A stretch of 64,000 nt of DNA from Capronia americana (Eukaryota > Ascomycota > Eurotiomycetes > Chaetothyriales > Herpotrichiellaceae): positions 1,302,001-1,366,000 of the forward strand of contig JADWQD010000006.1 of NCBI GenBank assembly GCA_016110215.1. Direction: 5' to 3'. Each line of letters begins with the position of its first letter. The stretch's first letter is position 1. Below the pieces are notes generated by a model. That model ran no database searches. It saw only the letters and a program-made list of their open reading frames with translations, and was not told the DNA's origin. This document shows positions 8,320 to 19,208 of the stretch, piece by piece. Made by a program: the position numbers and the translations under genes.

Positions 8320-10205
8320 GCCTTGAAAGTTGCTGTATCGGTCACAAAGCCTAGGCAAACATTCAACCTACGGTCCTGTATGTCCGTTCCAGCGTAAGAT
8401 ACGCCAGAGCCGTCGGTGAAGTAAGGCTGTTAACATTTTGAGTAGCTGTTTGAGGTTGTGAGTTGTTTTTGAGGACGGCAGGATGAGGCTGAAGATGAAA
8501 TACAAACGCTCGTTTCCACACCCGGTTTCCCTGTTGACGATCCCCCTGAGAGATCTCCGTTGATCACTGCCTCAGGAAACAGTGATCTAGCGGTATCTTG
8601 ATTAGTGTTGCGGGCCGTCCGTTCTGTGTGGAAGGATTTGGCAAAGGTCTTCTGTTGCCGCTTCTATCTGTATATAAACAATCAGTCACGGCCTGAGACA
8701 GGCCACAGAGACAGATACCAACCCACGCAGTTGCTCAAGCGTCACTAGTTCATCATATATCCCGGCCCTATCTGGCACAGCGAATTCTCGGTAGCTTAGC
8801 CCGGACTAAGTGCGACACTGAGAATAGATGTTCTGTTCAGTCGCCTCGAACTCCCGAGAGGCACGTTTGGCGTTGAGATTCAGACCGAGTCCTAATGTCG
8901 AGCGCGTATGGCAAGGCACATGTCAAGAAGCCTTGGCAATAGCCGGTCGCCGGATCGACATTGGTCTCGATACCATTATCTGACTCCTCTTTGCCTGGCA
9001 CAAAGTCCAAAGCCCCGAGAAACTTCGCGATCCGGCGCACAAGATTGGCGCCAGCTCCATCTACCCTTTCAAGTGGTCGGGATCAAAAATATCGTGGTTT
9101 GGGATTTTTCTTCCTCGTCGTAGTGTAAGCCTTGTGCATTTGGGATAGTCATGCTCCCTTTGGCAACAGTATGCCATCAATGACAGTTATTATCTCCGCG
9201 CGATGGTGTCAGCCTGTGTCAGGATGGCTCGGAGACTTTTGAAAATCTTGCTCACCCTCCGCTACATACTCAATGGGGGAATGCCGTAGGAACAATTAGC
9301 TTCCATCAGTTGACTTCCTTGACTGTCGCCGCGTCGTAGGTCAGCTTAGCATAGTCTTCCCAAACCGGGAATCGGCGCTCGCCCGTTCTCGCACCAATCC
9401 CATTTTGCGCTTTCTTCAGGACTTCGGGTCACTGGGTGATCCTCTCGGGGCCTGAAAACTCTCTGGGTCTTTCGAATATGAATCTTTCGCGGTCCAGTTA
9501 CTGTTATCATGGCTGCTTGAAGCGCTCGAGTCAATTTTTTCATCGGAGTTTCGGGGTCGTGATTGATGTTGGTGGCGTGTTTGCTGAAATGTACCAGCAT
9601 GGTCGGTGGAGTGCATACGATCTCCGGTTGCTTTGGGGCGCTTAGGCTGCAGCAAGGCGAACATAACGGTTGGCGCTGAGGACCTGCTCGCAATGAGATT
9701 GATGAGAGAAGTGTCGTGAGCTGTGTACGGGGTAATGGTATTGGATGCGATCGATATTTCTTGGTTGTTCGCCATTCCCTGCAAGTACTCCGCCGTCTTT
9801 AGGATATTCGTATTCTCACCGTATGCTCCAACGTTGCCCTCTGGCTTCATCGAGCCGAGAAAATCGGCGATGTTGAGAGTGCATTCACCTGTCGGATTCT
9901 GAACTTCTCCTGTCCATTCTCTCAACCTCGGTTAGGTAGACTGCATCGCTATAACAACAAGCATTCAACGAGCCACCCCGTTGAAATGGAATTTTCAGCT
10001 CTGAATCATTCGTATTCATTGTTGTGTCAAGCTAGAATGACCTAAGTATGCCACCCAGCCCCCGGGTCTTCTGCATCAACCAGCGCCTTCCGTATCACTT
10101 GTAGTCTGCACCTCACCCACATCGTAGTGGCTCCAGCAGAGGCTTCGTCACAACGATGAGCCGAAATCTTCTCTCACATTTCGGCAGCACTACTGCGATA
10201 CCCAT
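8320..10205. other. Gap with unassigned minus-strand frames
   Basis: No gene I can name. Minus-strand frames at 8837-9040 and 9416-9925 have protein-like composition but no ATG-started complete model. The first contains paired Cys and LDFVPG; the second contains NIADFLGS and a TPYTAHDTS stretch. They could be exons of one unknown or decayed gene next to the peptide locus. The rest is non-coding. Confidence 0.3.
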
Positions 10206-12180
10206 TCATGTCGCCCGTTCCCACTCGACGTACCGCTCACAACCGACATGACCAGATGCGTAAAGAACATCAAACTCCTCCTTGGACGCTTCATCCGCCA
10301 GACGCAGCGGCCACGGCTCCATAATTGAATTTTTCTCCTTCATCTTCAGGCCGGCGGCGGCACTGATTTCGCGGAACCGGCACTGCTCCATGAATTGCGA
10401 GAACGGCTTTTCATAGTCATGAAACATGCTCGCAGCCTCCATGAACCGTAGAAGGTCCGGATTGGAGGATCCCCGATCCCTGCTGAACATATCTCTTGTT
10501 ATTGTAAGATATCTGGACATGCGCTCGCCGTTGGACTTGAGCGAAGCGACAACGCTGGTGCCGTACTGCCCGTTCTCGAAAATTGCGTTGAGGAAGAGAC
10601 CAAGAAGAGTGGCTTTTGGATTATCGGATTTGGGTTTCAGGAGGTGGCCGAATGTCGAGAGTGTTAACTCTGGTCCGAGGTAACCACGGTCAGTAATATT
10701 CGAAACCTGGCCTAACCGTTAGCACTGCGAGACGGAAGGTATGTACGATCAAGTGAAGCAGACCTCGATCCGATCAAAAGACCGGGCCCCCAGTAGATTG
10801 GGTAGTTCCAATGCGTCGACCTGAAACATTTGTATCTCGATGTTGAAGCTTCGGATCCGTCGACAGAATTCTAGGAGAAGACTTCGTAGATAAAGAAATA
10901 AACTTCCGTACAAGTCTTTCTTTGCGGATGGTGAATGTTGAAGGACATCTTCGTCACACCAACCACGAAGGGGATCTGAATCGTCTTTCATAGGCCAGTC
11001 CATCGTCTGGTATAAGGTCCTAATCCCAGACTCAGCTCGTTGTGCCATCTTTGCGTTGATGCCGTGTTATACTCACGGATTAGGAGTGTTGAACTCTCTC
11101 CTTGACGAACCGAACGGTAGGAGAATCCCGTCCTCCCGAAATTTCATCTTGCACACGCGCCACGCTGGCGGCTGAGCGTACAATGCGCGGTCGACATAGT
11201 CCTTTCTCTCTGGAGCTAGTGTCACCGATCTACGGATCTTCTGCGCCTTCGAAGACGAGAGTCCCTCAGGCAGGCTGAACATGGTCTTCAGACGGAACCA
11301 CTGTTCCTTCCTGAGAACTAGACGCAGTGATCGATTGTCGTATGTCCAAGTCTTTGCCTGCAGCGACGAGGGAGGTTTGGATTGGATCTTTGTGCATACA
11401 TCGTCCACTTGGGGCAGGATGTGGAGTTGGAGCAAGTCAAGGACAATGGCTGGTATGAGAGCTGAATACCAAATATGCAGGATCATAGGCGTCGCTACCT
11501 CCGGATCGAACCGCAGCGCGGTCAGAAGGAGTATTGCATTTCGTCCCACGATGTCAAATTCTCGGTCGTTGATCGTGACATGGCAGCGTCCGGTATGGGC
11601 ACTTGGAAGACCGTTGAGAGATTTCACCAAGTTTCTGATGTCGCCAGAAGCTAACATCAAGTTCAGTACTCACATCTCTCATCTTGGAGTCCCACGGGCT
11701 CGGAAAAGCGGTGCCGTTCTTACCTGCAAAGAGTAAAGCATAATCTCTAGTTTTGTCAATTCCTTCGTTTTGCTTGAGATTGAGCACGTCCAATGCAGGC
11801 ATGTTCCCCCACACATACTGCTTTCCGCCAAATGCTACCAGATCAGGCCCTTCTGCCCCGATGAATGTGGGCTGGCGGCCTTCCCTGTCCCATGCCGGCG
11901 TCCACGTTTCCTTTAGATAGGGGGATCGGCAATCGGCCTTGTGTCTGTTCCAATGTGCCAATTGACATTCTTTGCTGCAATACTAATGTCCGGGAGACGC
12001 CAGTTAGCAAGAATCCTTTCCGGCGCAGTCAATTAGGTGTCGACTTACCTGCACTAAGTAGCATCCTGTACACACTTTTCCGGCAGTCTTTGAGCCGCAG
12101 GGAAGGTTTCCTTTCTCAGGCGGACCATCCTGGTTTGCGCAGAGACATGGATCCAAAAACGGCTCCATCGAAGGCGCCAT
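10206..12180 (-). CDS. MYND zinc-finger, DUF4470 protein
   Basis: Five exons: 12180-12049, 11982-11724, 11650-11077, 11019-10764, 10706-10206. All are GT-AG with matching phases, giving 573 residues. The N-terminus carries a MYND-type zinc finger: C37-x2-C40, then Y-C46-x3-C50-Q, W55 and H58-x3-C62, with extra Cys at 12, 14 and 28. It is followed by a DUF4470 domain (WGNMPALDVLNLKQNEG, then LLFAASGDIRNLVKSLNGLP and INDREFDIVGRNAILLL). The C-terminal half has the family's WPMKDDSDPL and FDRIEVSNITDRGYLG stretches. MYND fingers bind proline-rich partners. The role of DUF4470 is unknown, so no process is assigned. The joins at 11724/11650 and 10764/10706 restore conserved runs, which supports the model strongly. 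Confidence 0.85.
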
Positions 12181-12546
12181 CGTCGATGTCGACAAGGTAG
12201 CAGGCGGGGAAAGGTACCGTGTCTAATCTTGTGTTAGTTTGATCTAAACTTTGAAAGTGGGGTTAATGAGTTGGCAGAGGCACACATTTCAGCCTATAGG
12301 AAAATTCAATTATTGGGATGACGTCATATTGCTTGCTTCGATCGACAATTTAACTGGTTCAGGCTTAGTCAAAATCTATTCGGCTGCGAGTACGACTACA
12401 GGCGCGGTCCTCGTGAGTTTGATAACCTAAGTTCATACTATTTACGCTCCTTCACTACCCAGCTGCCAAATATCAGTCAGCAAGGAGTAGGATAATGCGG
12501 CACGGTGGTCCAGTTCATTGACCCGCCCAAAATCCCGATCGAAGGC
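12181..12546. other. Intergenic spacer
   Basis: A 366-bp AT-richer spacer between the stop of the upstream minus-strand gene and the MYND gene start. No feature seen. Confidence 0.5.
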
Positions 12547-14643
12547 TCAAAGCACGACCCAGACGGCCACTTCAGGACGATTATCTACAACACCCGCAGC
12601 ACCCCTAGTCAACGCTGTGAGCCAGCACTGATTGCATTTGCAAGCTCTATTAACTCGAACAAAGCACTTCTGTGGCCCAAGGTCCCCCACGGTACCGGCG
12701 GCAAGCAGACGTAGGTAACGCGCCCAGACGTTTCCCGCCACCGGCAATAAATGCACCTCTGGATTCAGCCCCGAGAGCGAGTATTTGTACAGACCCTGGA
12801 AGAGGTAGAGCCTTTCCGGGAACCGCGTTGGATTATCCACACCACGGCACTCGCAGCTGACTTCGGTCCACCACCGTCGCGTCGCAACATCGTATAACTC
12901 AGAGTACCCAGTCACACAGGATCACCATAAGGAATCGAGCTTAATGGCGACACTAAATGCGTCGTGATCGGCTGACACCCATTCTCCCTCTCCCTTGGTC
13001 TCGCTCACGTCTCTAGCCATGTCGAATGTCGGCGGTAACGGCTCGGGACGGGCTCTTCTTCCGAATGTCGAGCGGGGCAAGCCGTCGACGATTTTCTTCC
13101 TCCGTTCGCCGTTGAGCACTGGAGTTCCATTCACCAATGCAATTCGATAGCGGCCTACCATGCAAGGGTCGCAAGTTTCGTCGGCTATCGGCAGATACAC
13201 GCTCCATCCCATTTCACTGACCAGCCATGTGCTGGACAGCTCGTTCCAATCCGGCCCGATACCCCTGAGCACATGAGTGAAGAACGCCAAGAGTGTCTTG
13301 TTCACCCAGCCTCTTGACTCGCCTGCCATGAAGTATCCTCCCGTATGCTTCGGGGAGAGTGAGAATCGCACCTGCTGGCCCAGGAATTCAGGGATCATCA
13401 GGGTCGCACAAGCAGTCAAAATCGTCTACGCAACTGAAGGCTGCAAGCAAGACGGCCAGGCCTGCCAATTCGATATGTACGACGGGATTGCAACCTTGCC
13501 GGATCGTGACTATGCACGAGTTGCCCTTGACTTTGAAGCTGAGTTCGAAATCAGGTATACCTAGCGTGGGGACGTCCAGTTGTGGTATGCCTTGAAATGC
13601 CTCTTCGCGCGACATTGGTGGCTTGTTGAAGAAATAGCCCAGCACATTCTGAACTTTGTTCCAGTCGCAAAATGGAGACCGTCCCGATTGGGCGGGAGCC
13701 GTTCCATCGGCCGTCATTCTCTCAACACTTTGGTCAACGTTGCGGCCAAAGAGGTTGATCGAATGTTTCAATGCAGCCAAGCCAGCAACATTTGCGATTT
13801 CTTGCATCTCTTTGTCAGAGAAGTAGTATTTCCGTGCCTTCAGTTGGTTCTCAATGCTCCGTAGATCATATTTGTTAAGTGGAAGCCTCCCAATCCAAGG
13901 ACTCTCCAAGGGCTGTTCTTCCCTCGATCGGGCCGGACTTTTCTCAATTGGCTGCTGGTACTTTTCGAGATAACGAAACCTGAATTCCTTTTCTGCTGGG
14001 ACAGTCGCTGGGGTAGGCATGGATGACGACTCTTGTCATGTCACCGCCGAATTTCCTCATATCTTGGTTGCCGTACTCTGTTCGGACTACCACGTGGACG
14101 CAGAACATCAGAATTTGATGTGCCCATACAACAATGGTGGGTAGTCCCTGCATGGTCTCGATCTCGATGTAATTGTCGTGCATCCGTTGGAGCTTTGTCA
14201 GGTGTTCGAGGAGACATCCCAGCAGCTCTCCCGGGATGGCCAGGCTTCTCAAAAAACTTGTATTGTGCGGACGATCGAATCGACAGTAGTCCCGCTCGTA
14301 GTCGGGTCCTATTCGGTTCCTGACAGCTTTGATGCAGTCGTACCACTGAAATTTGTTTGTCTGGTCGCGAAAGGCTTCAAGTGTCCCAAGCGTCGCGTTG
14401 TATGCAAGGACAAATCCATCCACCTCCTCCTCTTCTGATCTGGGCCGAGATCTTTTGAATCTGCCTTACGTGCATCATGCGGCCAGATTCTCATGTAGTG
14501 TCCATACGGGTCGCAGCACGCGGACTGTAGCCACCAAAAAAACAAGGGGATAAGAGCCAGTCGTTTCGGCCTGACAAGTACGCACACCCTACACGAGGAG
14601 CCCCTCCTGTATGTCGAGGTGCATCATGTTCGCTCAAAGCCAT
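12547..14643 (-). CDS. Conserved fungal protein of unknown function, in-frame TGA
   Basis: Exons by frame: first coding part up to 14045 (main frame from about 14460), 13992-13430, then 13374 downward; introns of 52 and 55 bp fit in phase. It contains LPTIVVWAHQIL, which I associate with a widespread uncharacterised fungal family, and a C-terminal part with WWTEVSCECRGVDNP and LLPVAGNVWARYL. Oddly, the frame is broken by one TGA at 12922-12924 yet continues in the same frame to TAG at 12547 with the same protein character. Possible causes are a nonsense mutation, readthrough, an unusual intron (e.g. donor next to the TGA, acceptor at about 12855), or a shorter true protein. The 5' end is uncertain: ATG 14643 joined by a ~129-bp intron to 14460 fits the phase but is weak. 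No function is proposed. Confidence 0.55.
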
Positions 14644-15333
14644 AGATTGATTGGTTAGGAGAAGACAAAAGTTTGCAGCCTTCTTGCTGTAACAGGAGCT
14701 GTTGCCCGGGGCTAGAAGACATGCGTAGAATCCAACGGGCCACACGATATTCAGCCGTTCATGCATATACAGTGGTTTGTTTCAGGCTGAAAGGCACTGA
14801 GGCTGTGGCTACCGTATGTTTGTGGTGAAGCTGTTATTCCTCCTTCCATTCGTTTCATTATTGTGCGTTGTTGCCATTGTCCTGATACACAAGCTAGTGC
14901 TTCTGTTTGTCGAGGAGTGACTCGACTGCCGTCACTAACCTCATTAGCCCAACCACTGTTGGCTTCTGGCCGCCAAGGAGGGTTGCAGGCCGAGGTCGAA
15001 CTCATGGAGTGCAGCGATATACGAGTGGGTGTTCCGACGCAGTTTGTCGTCCGTGGTTCTTTGTAGCTTGTTGGTATTCTTGCTGAGGGAACTGCGTTTT
15101 CAGAACAGTAGGTGCACTACGGGACTACCTAGTCCGGCAACCCCTGCCTATTCTCGGAAAGCTCATCATCAGTTGACTGGCTCGAACGGTGTGAAAAAGA
15201 AATCGCAACAACAAGCTCGTGCGTGGGCAGCTCTGGTTTGCCGACCAAGTACATTTCTGGCGAACCGACTTTTGTATGGAATGACATCCACCGGTACTAG
15301 GTAGGTTAAGCCTAGGATCTCGCACCAGCCTCT
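14644..15333. other. Intergenic region, nothing recognised
   Basis: Only short random frames on both strands (for example 15029-15304 and 14751-15005). No domain or repeat seen. Confidence 0.5.
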
Positions 15334-16755
15334 TCAGATCTCTGGAACTTGCTGTGTTGCACAATGGATTCCGCCGCCCGTTCTCGGTAGATTGTTGATC
15401 GGCACCTGCACTACCTTCCTGTGAGGAAACAATCTTCTGAACAACTCTAGTGCTGCAGTATCTTGCCTATCCTGCCCGAATTTGGGCATGATGACACCTT
15501 CATTGACGAGGAGATAATTCGCATAGGACCCAATGACTTCGTTGTGCTTGTCCGGTGGTCCGAGCTGCGTGATATCTGGTTCCTCGCAGTCATGTATCGT
15601 CAGTGAACGGCCCTTTGCATCTTTCGCGGCCCTGAGAACAGAGTGGGCAGAGTTGTAGACGTCGACTGCAATGGGATGGGCGTTGGGGCCAGGCTTGCTG
15701 AGAAGAACGACGCCGGGCGATGTGAATCGTGCAAGCGCGTCGATGTGGTAATCCGTGATGTCGTAGTCTTTGACGCCAGGGATCCAGATGAAATGCGTAA
15801 CTCCAAGCAGGTCCCTGAGTTCAGCTTCGACCTCGGACTTGGAGAATCCCGGATTGCGGTTGTCGTTAATGATGCAGCTTTCCGTGCCGAGGAAGGTGCC
15901 TTCGCCGTCGTGCTCGATGCCGCCTCCTTCCATCGTCAGTTTTGACGCCACTAAGGGTTCATTGGCGTGGGCAGCGATCTGCAAAGCGATGTTCTCGTCG
16001 CCTATGGAGGGAAGTTTGCCGCCCCAGTAGTTGAAGTTGAACTTGATCGCTGTCCGTTTGCCTGTAGACACGTCTTGCACGAAGACCGGCCCGCTGTCAC
16101 GGATCCACAGTTCGCTGACGGTGGCCGGCTTTACGGAGACTCCTGCGTTAACCATGGATTCTGCTTGTGGGATGAGATCCTCTTTGGCGTAGAGATGGAC
16201 GGGCTCGAACCGGGAGATTTCATTGGCAATGTTTGTTACCTCAGATTGTAGTGCCTCGAGGTGTGCTGTGCTTTCTGCCGATTCCATGCTGGGGAAAGCC
16301 ATCAATGTGTGCGAATGGCGAGCGCTTTCCGCTGGCAGGCAAAAGCGAGCATTTTGAGAGGCTGTTGAAGATTCCATGTCGGCAACGTCTGAGACCAGCC
16401 TTAGGTCTGGCATTCTCGACGAGATGGTTGCTTTGGTTGCTCGGATTCTTGGAATTGTTCGGTAGGGTGATGTGGTTTGGACTTTGTTCGTCTGGGAAAG
16501 CAGAGAGGATATACTTCGAACAGGCTGCCATGGCGGCGTGGGATACATGTGACCCATGGAACGGGTTTTGGACGGCGCTGCTGTGGGTACTGGGATCCTC
16601 GAGGGCAGTCTCATTGTTGGAACTTTGTCAATGTGTCTTGTCAATGCTTGGAAAATTGGGCGTCGAATCATTCGTAGGATGAGGTGCAGGCGCGGTCGGC
16701 AGGACTTTCCATATATGGTTAGATCAGATCTGAGGGGCATGTAGCCAGCCCGCAT
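15334..16755 (-). CDS. Agmatine deiminase / Porphyromonas-type PAD family enzyme
   Basis: Members hydrolyse guanidino groups, usually agmatine to N-carbamoylputrescine plus ammonia. The conserved domain begins with FCLPAESARHSHTLMAFPS, the usual family start. It carries ELWIRDSGPVFV (substrate-binding W-x-RD), MEGGGIEHDGEGTFLGTESCI, a DYHIDALARF stretch with the catalytic His/Asp, and GGGIHCATQQ with the catalytic Cys near residue 465 of the long form. No intron. The ATG at 16377 gives the usual family start (347 aa). The frame is open to ATG 16755, adding 126 residues that are very basic and nearly acid-free: either a mitochondrial presequence or chance openness of GC-rich DNA. It is head-to-head with an amidase gene, consistent with a nitrogen-scavenging pair. 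Substrate (agmatine versus peptidyl-arginine) is not decided by sequence. Confidence 0.85.
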   Translation of the reverse strand: MRAGYMPLRSDLTIYGKSCRPRLHLILRMIRRPIFQALTRHIDKVPTMRLPSRIPVPTAAPSKTRSMGHMYPTPPWQPVRSISSLLSQTNKVQTTSPYRTIPRIRATKATISSRMPDLRLVSDVADMESSTASQNARFCLPAESARHSHTLMAFPSMESAESTAHLEALQSEVTNIANEISRFEPVHLYAKEDLIPQAESMVNAGVSVKPATVSELWIRDSGPVFVQDVSTGKRTAIKFNFNYWGGKLPSIGDENIALQIAAHANEPLVASKLTMEGGGIEHDGEGTFLGTESCIINDNRNPGFSKSEVEAELRDLLGVTHFIWIPGVKDYDITDYHIDALARFTSPGVVLLSKPGPNAHPIAVDVYNSAHSVLRAAKDAKGRSLTIHDCEEPDITQLGPPDKHNEVIGSYANYLLVNEGVIMPKFGQDRQDTAALELFRRLFPHRKVVQVPINNLPRTGGGIHCATQQVPEI

Positions 16756-17102
16756 TTCAGGAAGTCGTCCTCTTACTCGTACACGAGCGACATCGACACA
16801 GAGCGGCCGGTATCATCGAGTAATGGGACGGGATATGTCGGCAAGCGGTCGGAAATGAGCGCAGGTAGGTGACAACAGCGTTGTGAGGTTCCTTTTGTTT
16901 ATTCGGACCTGTCATCTTCATCAGTCATCTCCTGCGCGAGTGTACCGTTTCTTTTTCTAATGCCCTGGGCGTGTCCAGGACTGGCAATCAAGCTGGCTTG
17001 TGGCGATCCCTTTCTTTGAGACACACGGTCTTCCGACAACTTCAGGCGCGATAAATTCAACAGTCAGTTTCGAGTGAATGCCCATCCTCTGGCTTCACGA
17101 GC
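16756..17102. promoter_or_regulatory. Divergent promoter region, deiminase and amidase
   Basis: 347 bp between the longest deiminase frame and the amidase ATG (725 bp if the deiminase starts at 16377). No specific site identified. Confidence 0.4.
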
Positions 17103-19208
17103 ATGTCGTTAGGTGACAGCATCGTCGATGCGACAATCGCCGGCTTGTCCACAGCACTAGCCGGCGGGAAATTGACATCGGTTGAGCTGGTCGCCAAATA
17201 CCTGCTCCGCATCAGTGCCTATGATTGCAGAAACACCGTGCTTAACTCGATTCCCCTGATCAACGAGAGCGTGTTTGATGAAGCAGCCGCGGCTGATGAT
17301 CGGCGTGCCGCTGGCCATGCCCGTGGCTCCCTCGAGGGCATTCCTTTTACGGTCAAGGACAGCTACAAGGTTCGTGGAATGACTGTGGCTAGCGGCTCGA
17401 AAGCGTTCGAAAACCTCATCGCCAACGAAGATGCATTCACGGTAAAAGCTCTGCGAGAAGCTGGCGCTGTCTTGTTAGGTCGCACGAATATGTGTCCCAT
17501 GGCATATGGGGGAATGCTTCGTGGTGTATATGGTCGAGCAGAGAGTCCATACAACAAAGACTACCTCCCTGCCGCCTTTGGATCTGGTTCTTCCAATGGC
17601 AGTGGTGTTTCTGTTGCAGCTTCTTTCGCTGCCTTCGGCATGGGCGAAGAGACTGTCTCTTCCGGCCGCTCTCCTGCCTCCAACAACGCGTTAGTGGCTT
17701 ACACCCCTTCCCGCGGGCTCGTATCGATCCGCGGCAACTGGCCGCTATATCCAACCTGCGACGTCGTTGTGCCTCACACACGCACCATGAGTGACCTGTT
17801 CGTTCTGTTAGATGTACTTAGCACACAAGATCGAGAGACAGCTGGCGACTTCTGGAGGGATCAACCGTTTATCCAGCTCCCGCAATCTCCATGGCCTGAC
17901 TCTTCAGGGCCTTTGACCACCACGAATGCAGGGCACCTCCAAGGAAAGCGAGTCGCAATCCCGCAGATATACCTGAAGCAGCAGGACGGTGGACCATATG
18001 TCTCTGAAGCGATTGAACCGCTGTGGCGTCAAGCACAAGCCGACCTCCAAGCGGCCGGTGCGAGCGTCGAGATCATTTCGGAACTGCCGGTGTTGCACAT
18101 CTACGAGCAAATGCTGCGCAAGCCCAATACCGGAGCTGCTTCTTCGTCTCTCCCTTATCTCCCAGACAACTGGAATGCCACCGAACGCGGTCTGCTCATT
18201 GCTCATGCCTGGGAAGCCTTCCTGCAGGACAATCGTGATCCTTATATCCAGTCTCTGACTCAAGTGGACCCGGCAGATATCTTTCCTCACCTGCCTGGCG
18301 ACGATCCTCAAGTCAAGTTCACAGAACCGGCCAATGCCGTACATTGGGCGAAGTTGGCCAGCTATGTTGCCGATCGTGCGCCCTCGACACGACCAGGCAA
18401 GAGCCCCATCTACGATGTTCCTGGCCTTGAGGATGCTGTAAGAGCCCTGGAGCAAATCCGAATCCGATTCTTCGAGGAGTGGATGTCGGCTCACCACTAC
18501 GACTTCGTCGCCTTTCCCGCTGTAGGGGACGTTGCCCGTGCCAATGCCGACGTCGACGACCGGAGCGCACAACATGCTTGGACCGATGGCGTAAAGTATA
18601 GCCACGGCAATCGAGCTCTGCGGCACTTGGGCATACCCAGTGTGACGGTGCCGATGGGGATTCTAGATGATTCCCAGATGCCGATGGGCTTGACCTTCTT
18701 GAGCCGGGCTTATGATGATCTCAGCTTACTGCAAGCGGGTGATGCATACGAGCAAAACAGCAAAAGAAGAGTCCCGCCGCCATTGACGCCGCCGTTGGCG
18801 TCGGACACCATTGCGAAGCGTGACGAGATATTTTCAGAACCACGGCCAGAGTTGTTAATCACGAAGTGCTGTGCGAGCCCTGCTCAAGATGGTGACATCC
18901 GCGTATCAATCGAAGGCGCGGTGTCGGCGGCACCAGGTTCCAGAGATAATTTCAATCCAACCCTGGAGATATACGTCGACGGCCAACATGTCTCTGCATC
19001 TTTGTTCCGGGTCACAATGCCAACGGCTCCCGACTCGAGGCCCGCGGTCTCAAATTTTGTTTGCGAATGCTCGACATCTTCACCGCCGGCACAAGACGGC
19101 CGCAATCGCGTCGTCGGCAAGGTCGCCAGAGACAGCACAATGGTCATGATCCTCGCTAGGAACGGCGAAGGGGGTCGGCCATCGGGATATGTGAAACTTT
19201 TGCGTTAA
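17103..19208 (+). CDS. Amidase-signature family hydrolase with C-terminal extension
   Basis: A single exon of 701 residues. Amidase-signature enzymes cleave amide bonds through a Ser-cisSer-Lys triad. Seen: catalytic Lys in PFTVKDSYK (about K85), the Gly/Ser loop GSGSSNGSG (cis-Ser around 163-164), and the nucleophile region GEETVSSGRSPA with Ser187 in the place of the usual G-T-D-x-G-G-S. The loop departs from the textbook GTDTGGS, so activity should not be taken for granted, although the serine is kept. The enzyme domain ends near 560. The remaining ~110 residues form a small beta-rich C-terminal region seen in some fungal amidases. No signal peptide. It starts 347 bp from the divergent deiminase. 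Hydrolysis of the carbamoyl product of that enzyme is a possible but unproven role. Confidence 0.85.
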   Translation: MSLGDSIVDATIAGLSTALAGGKLTSVELVAKYLLRISAYDCRNTVLNSIPLINESVFDEAAAADDRRAAGHARGSLEGIPFTVKDSYKVRGMTVASGSKAFENLIANEDAFTVKALREAGAVLLGRTNMCPMAYGGMLRGVYGRAESPYNKDYLPAAFGSGSSNGSGVSVAASFAAFGMGEETVSSGRSPASNNALVAYTPSRGLVSIRGNWPLYPTCDVVVPHTRTMSDLFVLLDVLSTQDRETAGDFWRDQPFIQLPQSPWPDSSGPLTTTNAGHLQGKRVAIPQIYLKQQDGGPYVSEAIEPLWRQAQADLQAAGASVEIISELPVLHIYEQMLRKPNTGAASSSLPYLPDNWNATERGLLIAHAWEAFLQDNRDPYIQSLTQVDPADIFPHLPGDDPQVKFTEPANAVHWAKLASYVADRAPSTRPGKSPIYDVPGLEDAVRALEQIRIRFFEEWMSAHHYDFVAFPAVGDVARANADVDDRSAQHAWTDGVKYSHGNRALRHLGIPSVTVPMGILDDSQMPMGLTFLSRAYDDLSLLQAGDAYEQNSKRRVPPPLTPPLASDTIAKRDEIFSEPRPELLITKCCASPAQDGDIRVSIEGAVSAAPGSRDNFNPTLEIYVDGQHVSASLFRVTMPTAPDSRPAVSNFVCECSTSSPPAQDGRNRVVGKVARDSTMVMILARNGEGGRPSGYVKLLR

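Noticed and set aside
17904..18626. 240-codon minus-strand frame
   Set aside because: Antisense shadow of the amidase gene.
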